From the NCBI RefSeq assembly GCF_049943955.1, contig NZ_JBNFTW010000001.1:124001-188000 (forward strand): a stretch of 64,000 bases of DNA, in the 5' to 3' direction. The notes beneath the pieces were generated by a model. That model searched no databases, was not told where the DNA came from, and worked only from the letters and a program-made list of their open reading frames with translations. The position numbers and the translations under genes were made by a program. Below, in pieces: positions 57,687 through 64,000 of this stretch; positions within the stretch are counted from its first letter, which is position 1; every line of letters begins with the position of its first letter. The DNA is from Desulfosporosinus sp049943955. Its GTDB lineage: Bacteria > Bacillota > Desulfitobacteriia > Desulfitobacteriales > Desulfitobacteriaceae.

Positions 57687-59054
57687 ATGCAAGTTGCGGG
57701 AAGTCAGATGATCATCGGACTGGTTATTGGAATTATTGCTTTAGTTTTTCTTATCTTAAAGACCAAAATTCATGCTTTCCCGGCTCTTATTATTGCAGCA
57801 GCAGCAACAGGTATCATCGGGGGGATGCCTCCGAACAAAGTTATTGATGCTATCACCAGTGGTTTTGGCAGCACCCTTGGCAGTATTGGAATTATTATTG
57901 GATTTGGGGTCATGATGGGTGAACTGTTTGAGGCCTCCGGAGCTGCTGAAAAAATGGCTCAAACCTTTGTCAAACGATTGGGCAAGGGCAGAGAGGAAAT
58001 TGCTCTTGCTATTACGGGATTTTTGGTCTCCATCCCTATTTTTTGTGATTCTGGATTTGTCATCCTCTCGCCTCTGGCTAAGGCAATTTCCCGGAAAACT
58101 AAAAAATCAGTGATCACACTCGGTGTAGCGTTGGCTTCAGGTTTGGTTATTACCCACTCCTTAATTCCGCCGACTCCTGGGCCCGTGGGTGTTGCCGGAC
58201 TCTTTAAAATTAATGTTGGAAGTATGATTTTATGGGGAATTGTTTTTGCTATTCCTATGACGATTGCTGCCATTATTTATGCTCGCTGGATTGGTAAGAA
58301 AATATATCAGGTGCCTTCTGAGGACGGGGAGAGCTGGGAGCGGCCTGCTTATCAAGAACCGGTGCATAACTTTAATCTTGAGAACGATGCCAATCTGCCC
58401 TCAGCGTTTATGGCTTTTGCTCCAATTATTGTTCCCATTATTTTAATCTTGTTCAGTACGGTGGCCACGGCAGCTAAGTTAACAGGAAGTATTGCTGTCG
58501 TGATTAATTTTCTGGGTGCGCCCGTTATTGCTGTTGGCATAGGATTATTGACAGCTATCTATGGCCTTACCAATAAAATGTCTCGCGAAGAAACTATTTT
58601 AAAAATGGAACAAGGTGTTAAATCAGCCGGTATTATTATTCTGGTTACCGGCGGTGGCGGAGCCCTGGGAATGGTCCTGAGAAACAGCGGAGCAGGGGAT
58701 TATATCGCTAAGCTGATCGCCCATACTTCACTTCCGGCTATCTTATTGCCCTTCGTCATTGCCTCTCTCGTTAGGCTCATTCAGGGCAGCGGTACTGTTG
58801 CCATGATTACTGCAGCTTCGATCACTGCTCCTATTATCGCGACTTTAGACGTTAATCCTGTATTTGCTTCTATGGCTTGCGCAATGGGTTCTCTGATTTT
58901 CTCTTATTTTAATGACAGTTACTACTGGGTTGTGAACCGTATGTTGGGTATACAAGATGCCAAGGAACAAATTAGAATATGGTCAGTGACCACGACTATT
59001 TTCTGGGCTGTTGGACTCGTTGAATTACTAATCATTAATGCGATTTTTGGTTAA
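57687..59054 (+). CDS. GntP-family acid-sugar permease
   Basis: 455 residues, ATG behind GAGGAGGAAAAGG. Twelve or more hydrophobic segments. GntP family marks: ALIIAAAATGIIGGMPPNKV near residue 35, FCDSGFVILSPLAKAI near 115, THSLIPPTPGPVGVAG near 150 and GSLIFSYFNDSYYWVV near the end. The family transports gluconate and related aldonates by proton symport. Its position after dtnK and pdxA2 indicates uptake of the four-carbon acid handled by those enzymes. Confidence 0.93.
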   Translation: MQVAGSQMIIGLVIGIIALVFLILKTKIHAFPALIIAAAATGIIGGMPPNKVIDAITSGFGSTLGSIGIIIGFGVMMGELFEASGAAEKMAQTFVKRLGKGREEIALAITGFLVSIPIFCDSGFVILSPLAKAISRKTKKSVITLGVALASGLVITHSLIPPTPGPVGVAGLFKINVGSMILWGIVFAIPMTIAAIIYARWIGKKIYQVPSEDGESWERPAYQEPVHNFNLENDANLPSAFMAFAPIIVPIILILFSTVATAAKLTGSIAVVINFLGAPVIAVGIGLLTAIYGLTNKMSREETILKMEQGVKSAGIIILVTGGGGALGMVLRNSGAGDYIAKLIAHTSLPAILLPFVIASLVRLIQGSGTVAMITAASITAPIIATLDVNPVFASMACAMGSLIFSYFNDSYYWVVNRMLGIQDAKEQIRIWSVTTTIFWAVGLVELLIINAIFG

Positions 59055-59087
59055 TTATTTTTAAATCTCAGCATGATTCTGAAAGGA

Positions 59088-59134
59088 GAATCCCCTGGAT
59101 ACCTTGGCGAGAGGCTTCCAGAGGATTCTTAGTT
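59088..59134 (+). terminator. Terminator of the threonate operon
   Basis: GAATCCCCTGGA (59088-59099) pairs with TCCAGAGGATTC (59117-59128) with one mismatch; TTAGTTTATTTG follows. Confidence 0.55.
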
Positions 59135-59167
59135 TATTTGCGCAATTGAGGTTCTTTTTGGGGATTT

Positions 59168-59404
59168 TTAATGAGTCGAGTTGGAAATGGTTACGACCAT
59201 GCTGACTTCTCCGGAGGATTTGGCAGCTTCAAAAACTTTCTTGATGCCATTCCATACTTGTTCGTCATTTCCGTCGATGTGAGTACTGAGTGAACCAACT
59301 TCGTACTTGATATTTTCGTTGGAAAGAGAGCTAATTGATTTGTTGATGACATCACTGGAACTATTCGTTTTTTGCGGATATACAGATACTTCGGCACATA
59401 ACAT
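59168..59404 (-). CDS. Thiamine-binding (MTH1187/YqgV, DUF77) family protein
   Basis: 78 residues, ATG behind AAGGGGG. A single small alpha/beta domain: MLCAEVSVYPQKTNSSSDV at the start, YEVGSLSTHIDGNDEQVWNG in the middle, and VSMVVTISNS at the end. This is the MTH1187/YkoF-like thiamine-binding superfamily, shorter than the usual 95-100 residues because the C-terminal strand region ends early. Family members bind thiamine or related pyrimidines in structures, but their role is unclear. It is a single gene on the minus strand. Confidence 0.8.
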   Translation of the reverse strand: MLCAEVSVYPQKTNSSSDVINKSISSLSNENIKYEVGSLSTHIDGNDEQVWNGIKKVFEAAKSSGEVSMVVTISNSTH

Positions 59405-59620
59405 AAGCGATAACCCCCTTCAACTGACTAATAATTTTTTGATCCCAAAATAGCCTTCCCAAGTTCAATGAATCTATTATTGTTTTTCGCGGTTCATATT
59501 CTCGTTTTAAACAACGTGAAAATTAGCTATACTATAAATTAGTAAAATAAAGGAGTTTTCTCTAATCGGGAAGAATAGATTACAATACCCTTAGTTTAGC
59601 TGAGAAAGTAGGGATAATTA

Positions 59621-60904
59621 GTGAATGATGTTGAATTTTTAGGGCTGCTGGAGAAGGAACTTGTCGTTACTTTAGGATGTACTGAGCCTATGGCCATTGC
59701 CTACACCGCCGCTTTAGCCAAGACGTATGTCAGAGGAGAGGTCACGTCCGTAAACGTATTTGCAAGTGCTAACGTTATTAAGAATGCAATGTCTGTCACT
59801 ATTCCCGGGACAAAGAACAGCGGCGTTAATTTAGCTGCTGCTTTGGGAGTAATCGCGGGAGACTGTACTAAAGGGTTGGAAGTTCTGGAAGGTCTGACTT
59901 TACTCGATATTGAGAAGGCTAAGGCCATGATTAGGGAAGAAAGAGTCACTGTCGAGGTTGCAGAGACCTCAAAGAAACTATATATTGAAGTGATTTTAGC
60001 GACGCCTGAATCGTTTGCCAGAGTTGTTGTTGCTGATGAACATACTCATGTTGTTCTTATCCAAGTCGATGGCCAAACGCTTCTAAATACTTTGGCTGAG
60101 GAGGAGGGGGATGACAACGAGGAGACGGAGTATTCCTTTTTATCTCTTGACTCGATCTGGGAGTTTGTACAAGCAGTAAACTCTAAGGATTTGACGATTA
60201 TCAAGAAGGCGATCGAGCTGAATAAAACCATTGGTTTGGAAGGGCTATTCAATGAGTATGGCTTACAAGTCGGCAAAACGATCAAGGAGAATATCCGTAA
60301 AGGTTTATTTGCGGATGATTTGATCACCCAGGCTATGGCTTTAACGGCTGGTGCTTCTGATGCCAGAATGTCGGGGTGTCCCTTGCCTGTCATGGGTAAC
60401 TCGGGCAGCGGAAATCAAGGAATTTCAGCTACTTTACCTGTTGTAGCTGTAGGGGAGAAATTAGGCGCTGCGGAGGATCAATTAATACGGGCCGTGGCTT
60501 TGAGCAATCTCATCGCCATCTATATCAAAACTAAAATCGGTCGTCTTTCGGCCCTTTGCGGAGCAACGGCGTCGGGTACCGGTGCCAGCTGTGGTATTAC
60601 CTATTTGCTTGGCGGCGGTAAGAATGAAATTCAAAGGGCCATCCAGAATATGCAGGGTAATGTGGCCGGGATGTTTTGTGATGGAGCAAAAGCCGGATGT
60701 GCTCTGAAATTGTCAACTTGCACGAGTACAGCGGTGCAGTCCGCGATCATGGCGATGGAGGGGCTTGCCATTCAGTCCACCGACGGCATTATTGAGCAGA
60801 CGGCCGAACAAACCATAGCCAACCTTGGCCGCCTCGCGACTCAAGGCACCAAAGAAGTGGATCGGATTATTCTTGATATCATGGTTAACAAGAAAGTTGG
60901 TTAG
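59621..60904 (+). CDS. L-cysteine desulfidase / UPF0597 family protein
   Basis: 427 residues, GTG start with AGTAGGGATAA. Family marks: LVVTLGCTEPMAIAYTAALA with the cysteine that serves as cluster ligand in CdsB-type enzymes, MSVTIPGTKNSGVNLAAALG, the serine-dehydratase-like GNSGSGNQGISATLPVVAV, and the late pair of cysteines in MFCDGAKAGCALKLSTCTS. Oxygen-sensitive 4Fe-4S members break L-cysteine into pyruvate, ammonia and sulfide; E. coli YhaM/CyuA is a related cysteine desulfidase. Activity on serine is an alternative. The palindromic repeat copy E begins at its stop codon. Confidence 0.87.
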   Translation: MNDVEFLGLLEKELVVTLGCTEPMAIAYTAALAKTYVRGEVTSVNVFASANVIKNAMSVTIPGTKNSGVNLAAALGVIAGDCTKGLEVLEGLTLLDIEKAKAMIREERVTVEVAETSKKLYIEVILATPESFARVVVADEHTHVVLIQVDGQTLLNTLAEEEGDDNEETEYSFLSLDSIWEFVQAVNSKDLTIIKKAIELNKTIGLEGLFNEYGLQVGKTIKENIRKGLFADDLITQAMALTAGASDARMSGCPLPVMGNSGSGNQGISATLPVVAVGEKLGAAEDQLIRAVALSNLIAIYIKTKIGRLSALCGATASGTGASCGITYLLGGGKNEIQRAIQNMQGNVAGMFCDGAKAGCALKLSTCTSTAVQSAIMAMEGLAIQSTDGIIEQTAEQTIANLGRLATQGTKEVDRIILDIMVNKKVG

Positions 60905-60996
60905 TGAACTCATTCGCTAAAACGCCTAGCCCATAACAAATGCTATCAGGAACCACTCCTACTTAATAGAAGTGGGAGTATTACGATTGGATCAAA
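60903..60996 (-). repeat. Palindromic interspersed repeat, copy E (inverted)
   Basis: Read on the minus strand: TTTGATCCAATCGTAATACT, hairpin CTCCCACTTCTATTAAGTAGGAG, a block shared with copy A (ATTTGTTATGG...AGGCG), and the end AGCGAATGAGTTCACT. The end overlaps the stop codon of the preceding gene. Confidence 0.75.
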
Positions 60997-61055
60997 TATT
61001 TAGTCAATCTTACTTGTTAAGAACTACTTATATAAGCCCGGGAAACCTTAAGAAT

Positions 61056-61106
61056 AAGTCCCATAACGAATGTCCTAAGGCGGCGACATCGTTATGGGAC
61101 TTTTAT
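61056..61106 (+). terminator. Strong terminator before the ABC-F gene
   Basis: AAGTCCCATAACGA (61056-61069) and TCGTTATGGGACTT (61089-61102), a perfect 14-bp stem, then TTATG. A -10-like TATAAT follows at 61132-61137 for the next gene. Confidence 0.75.
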
Positions 61107-61158
61107 GCGGGAATCCTGGCGCAAAGCATGATATAATGAGATATTTGGAGGAACGAAT

Positions 61159-63171
61159 ATGAATATCATGTCTGTTGAAAATTTGACGAAGAGTTATAGT
61201 GATAAGATCCTTTTTCAGGATCTTTCCTTTGGTATTGATGAAGGGGAAAAGATCGGAATCATCGGGGTAAATGGAACCGGTAAGTCGACTCTGCTTAAAA
61301 TTCTGGCGGGAGTTGAGCCGCCGGATCAAGGCAGTATTACTATGGGCAATAACGTCAAGTTAGAGTTCTTGCCGCAAAATCCTGAGTTTGACGATCAGGC
61401 CACAGTTTTGCAGCAGGTTTTTCGCGGGAATTCCCCCGTTATGAACTTGCTGCGCGAGTATGAAAGTGCTCTGGAACAGTTAAATGACCGGCCGGAGGAT
61501 GCCAAGCTTCAGCAAGTGGTGATAGCCCTCGGACAGAGGATGGACGAGCTGGATGCCTGGCAGCTGGAGAATGAAGCGAAAACAATTCTTACGAAATTAG
61601 GAATTACCAAGTTTGACCTGGTTGTAGGGACATTGTCCGGGGGACAAAGAAAGCGCGTCGCCTTGGCCAGTGCCCTGATTAATCCGGCGGATATTTTAGT
61701 TTTGGATGAACCCACCAACCACATTGACAATGATACGGTGGATTGGCTGGAACAATATTTGAATAAACGCAAGGGTGCCTTAGTCATGATTACCCATGAT
61801 CGCTATTTTCTTGATCGTGTCGTAGGGCGTATTTTGGAATTAGATCAAGGCAGGATGTATCCTTATCCCGGAAATTACAGTCGTTTTCTGGAGTTAAAAG
61901 TGGAACGGGAGGAACAGGCAGAGGCCAGTGAGAAAAAACGCCAAAACCTCTTGCGCAATGAACTGGCTTGGATGCGTCGAGGGGCTCAGGCTCGCTCGAC
62001 GAAGCAAAGGGCCAGGATCGAACGTTTTGAAAAGCTTCAGGCTGAAAAACCTTCAGAAAACAACGATCGCTTGGAAATCACTGCCGGGGCTTCTCGCCTG
62101 GGTAAAAAAGTCCTTGAATGTCAGGCGGTGGAAAAGGGGTTTCCAAGCCGGGGGACTGTCATTCAAGATTTTAATTATGTTTTGCTGCGCAATGACCGGA
62201 TAGGGATTATTGGTCCGAATGGCAGCGGTAAATCAACACTTTTGAACATGTTGGCGGGTCGTATAAGCCCGGATCAAGGCGTTATCGATGTGGGTTCAAC
62301 GGTCAAAATCGGGTACTTCGCTCAGGAAAATGCGGCTTTAAATCCGGAATGGCGTGTGATTGAGGAAATCAAAGCTGTGGCAGAAGTGATTCCCACCGGA
62401 GATGGCGGTTTTTTGACGGCCTCGCAAATGTTGGAGAGGTTTTTGTTTCCGCCGTCATCCCAGTGGACTCCCATTCGTAAGCTTTCCGGGGGAGAAAAAC
62501 GCAGACTTTATCTCTTAAAAGTTTTAATGGGAGCTCCGAATGTCCTTCTGTTGGACGAACCTACCAATGATCTGGATATTCAGACCCTGACGGTCCTGGA
62601 GAATTATCTCGACGATTTTCCAGGTGCTGTCGTTGCTGTTTCCCATGACCGCTATTTTCTGGATCGGATGGCGGAGAAGATTTTCTCCTTTGAGGGAGAA
62701 GGCTTGATTCGACAATATGTAGGCAACTATTCGGATTATCGAGAGCAGCTCTACGCTTCGGCCCAGGAAGAAGCTCAAGAGGTTCGGCAAGCGGCCTTGC
62801 GAGCAGCGATTAAGCCGAACAAGACCAAGACTGGGAATAGTTCTGCGAAACTTTCCGGCACAAGTACAGGTAAAGATACAGGTGGCCAGGGGGACAGCCA
62901 AATAGGTGAAGGGAGAAAAGAACGCCCTCTGAAGATGACCTATAAAGAGCAGCAGGAATTTGCTCAAATCGATGAGCGCATTGCTCAGGTTGAAGAGGAA
63001 TTGCAAATTAATCTGCAAAAGATGAATGAGGCGGGCAGTGATTTTGGAACACTAAATGAGTTAACGAAGGTTCAGCAAGAGTTGGAAGGCAAGCTTGATG
63101 AACTGATTGAGCGCTGGACCTATTTAAATGAGTTGGCCGAGAAAATTGCTCAGAGCAAAGTAAAGAACTGA
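61159..63171 (+). CDS. ABC-F family ATPase, Uup-like
   Basis: 670 residues, ATG behind TTGGAGGAA. Two ABC domains without membrane parts: the first with GVNGTGKSTLLKIL, LSGGQRKRVALA and ILVLDEPTNHID; the second with GPNGSGKSTLLNML, LSGGEKRRLYLL and VLLLDEPTNDLD. Between them lies the charged ABC-F linker (about 240-300, ARSTKQRARIERFEKLQAEK), and residues about 590-670 form the C-terminal coiled coil typical of Uup. ABC-F proteins act on the ribosome; Uup-type members affect DNA transposon excision and ribosome assembly in E. coli. Antibiotic protection is less likely with this C-terminal domain. Confidence 0.92.
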   Translation: MNIMSVENLTKSYSDKILFQDLSFGIDEGEKIGIIGVNGTGKSTLLKILAGVEPPDQGSITMGNNVKLEFLPQNPEFDDQATVLQQVFRGNSPVMNLLREYESALEQLNDRPEDAKLQQVVIALGQRMDELDAWQLENEAKTILTKLGITKFDLVVGTLSGGQRKRVALASALINPADILVLDEPTNHIDNDTVDWLEQYLNKRKGALVMITHDRYFLDRVVGRILELDQGRMYPYPGNYSRFLELKVEREEQAEASEKKRQNLLRNELAWMRRGAQARSTKQRARIERFEKLQAEKPSENNDRLEITAGASRLGKKVLECQAVEKGFPSRGTVIQDFNYVLLRNDRIGIIGPNGSGKSTLLNMLAGRISPDQGVIDVGSTVKIGYFAQENAALNPEWRVIEEIKAVAEVIPTGDGGFLTASQMLERFLFPPSSQWTPIRKLSGGEKRRLYLLKVLMGAPNVLLLDEPTNDLDIQTLTVLENYLDDFPGAVVAVSHDRYFLDRMAEKIFSFEGEGLIRQYVGNYSDYREQLYASAQEEAQEVRQAALRAAIKPNKTKTGNSSAKLSGTSTGKDTGGQGDSQIGEGRKERPLKMTYKEQQEFAQIDERIAQVEEELQINLQKMNEAGSDFGTLNELTKVQQELEGKLDELIERWTYLNELAEKIAQSKVKN

Positions 63172-63234
63172 TGAATGGACAAAGAAAAATCAGATAGGGC
63201 AACGAGGAAAATCAGATCGATAGGAGATAAATCA

Positions 63235-63390
63235 ATGGATGATAAGACAATTGAACAGATGAAGAAAATTCTTGCCGCTAAAAAACTGAAGAGTTCGCAG
63301 CAGGGAGGCCCCGTTAAATCGACGCAAAAGATTGGTGAAACGCGAAAAGGCATTAAACGACGCAAAGTCGGAGGCATGTTTGATAAGTAA
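63235..63390 (+). CDS. Small basic protein, 51 residues, unknown function
   Basis: The ATG at 63235 stands 8 bases after TAGGAG and is preferred to an ATG at 63175 without a ribosome site. Sequence begins MDDKTIEQMKKILAAKKL, continues with a Gln/Gly/Ser linker and ends in a Lys/Arg-rich tail (RKGIKRRKVGGMFDK). It is squeezed between two ABC-F genes on the same strand. Its basic tail would suit RNA or ribosome contact, which is only a suggestion. No family recognised. Confidence 0.65.
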   Translation: MDDKTIEQMKKILAAKKLKSSQQGGPVKSTQKIGETRKGIKRRKVGGMFDK

Positions 63391-63408
63391 GGAGAGAAGT
63401 AAGGGTCA

Positions 63409-64000
63409 ATGAGTATCTTAAATGTAGAAAATGTGAGTCATGGTTTTGGCGGGCGCAAGATTCTGGAAGAGGTAAGCTTCCGCTTATTAAAAGGAGAACA
63501 CGTCGGCCTGGTAGGGGCTAATGGAGAAGGAAAAACCACCTTTTTGGATATTATCACTGGGAAGCTGATGCCTGATAAAGGAAAAGTTGAATGGTCAAAC
63601 CGGGTTACCGTCGGATATTTGGATCAACATTCGGTCTTAAGCAAAGGAAAGACGATTCGCGATGCCCTGAAAGAAGCTTTTCAAGGGATGTTTGATTTAG
63701 AAGCGGAGATCATGACCCTATATGACCGCATGGGCAGCGCTTCAGAAGAGGAAATGACTAAACTTCTGGACGATGTGGGGGAAATCCAAAGTATTTTGGA
63801 GCACAACGGGTTTTATATGCTGGATGCCAAAATCGAAGAAGTTGCCAATGGTTTAGGATTAGGTGAAATCGGTTTAGACAAAGATGTCACAGATTTAAGC
63901 GGAGGGCAGCGAACGAAGGTTTTATTGACGAAGCTTTTGCTTCAGAGCCCTACGATCTTGATCCTGGATGAGCCGACAAATTTCCTGGATGCTGAGCATA
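63409..64000 (+). CDS. ABC-F family ATPase (N-terminal part, cut by window end)
   Basis: ATG at 63409 behind AAGGAGAGAAG; 197 codons are visible and the frame stays open to the end. Walker A GANGEGKTTFLDII (about residues 33-46), the signature DLSGGQRTKVLLTKLL (about 163-178) and Walker B ILILDEPTNFLD close to the end identify the first ABC domain of an ABC-F protein. It differs from the Uup-like paralogue upstream and seems nearer to YkpA/YbiT-type members. With the preceding gene it forms a tandem ABC-F pair separated by the 51-residue ORF. Confidence 0.9.
   Translation, partial: MSILNVENVSHGFGGRKILEEVSFRLLKGEHVGLVGANGEGKTTFLDIITGKLMPDKGKVEWSNRVTVGYLDQHSVLSKGKTIRDALKEAFQGMFDLEAEIMTLYDRMGSASEEEMTKLLDDVGEIQSILEHNGFYMLDAKIEEVANGLGLGEIGLDKDVTDLSGGQRTKVLLTKLLLQSPTILILDEPTNFLDAEH

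Noticed and set aside
1..64000. CRISPR arrays, tRNA or rRNA genes, prophage
   Set aside because: No spaced identical direct repeats, no tRNA-like clover-leaf with TTCGA arms, no rRNA words and no phage structural genes were seen.

Overview
The window looks like a chromosome segment of a spore-forming, low-to-mid GC Clostridia of the Desulfosporosinus/Desulfitobacterium (Peptococcaceae) kind. This is inferred from the rplU-prp-rpmA-spo0B-obg gene order, L27 with a Prp-cleavable N-terminus, a paired DUF1659/DUF2922 operon, a CoA-disulfide reductase-rhodanese fusion and SipW-type signal peptidase. No 16S or other taxonomic marker is present, so the genus is only a suggestion.

Region 1 (1-19,300) is an exopolysaccharide/capsule locus. 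It opens with a Wzz/YveK co-polymerase (5' truncated), a BY-kinase with a seven-tyrosine tail and a PHP-type tyrosine phosphatase. A long, apparently attenuated leader follows, then a one-strand cluster: initiating sugar-phosphate transferase, ManC, ManA, Gmd, Rmd (together making GDP-mannose and GDP-D-rhamnose), four GT4 glycosyltransferases, a pyruvyl-transferase-family protein, a Wzy/ligase-like membrane protein, a hexapeptide acyltransferase and a Wzx flippase. Two decayed genes (an SDR epimerase and an F420H2-dehydrogenase-beta-like protein) lie inside or at the end of the cluster.

Region 2 (19,700-28,550) is regulatory and accessory. It has a c-di-GMP-I riboswitch with terminator ahead of a 54-residue membrane peptide, three small XRE regulators, a lipoprotein, CoA-disulfide reductase-rhodanese divergent from a DUF134 protein across a 16-bp palindrome, the DUF1659/DUF2922 pair (the latter apparently starting at ATA), and a NarL-type two-component system behind an unrecognised structured leader.

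Region 3 (28,900-36,950) is a SipW locus: an ER-type signal peptidase, three TasA/camelysin-like proteins, a related Sec-type secreted protein, a CWB2 wall-binding protein, and a 622-residue zinc-ribbon/membrane/repeat protein followed by a stand-alone copy of its zinc ribbon. Together with regions 1 and 2 this reads as a biofilm-matrix neighbourhood (polysaccharide plus secreted fibre-like proteins, with c-di-GMP and XRE control). The functional link is inference.

Region 4 (37,000-64,000) is mostly ordinary chromosome: a MarR-controlled EmrAB-like efflux operon; rplU-prp-rpmA-spo0B-like-obgE (prp seems to use an ATT start); a MacA/MacB-like pair without ATPase; yhbY; an SGNH hydrolase; histidine degradation (hutU, fchA, ftcD, hutI); a DeoR-controlled D-threonate-type catabolic operon (kinase, PdxA2, GntP permease); a cysteine-desulfidase-like enzyme; and two ABC-F proteins. 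Five copies of a small palindromic repeat, possibly IS200/IS605-derived, are scattered between 41 and 61 kb.
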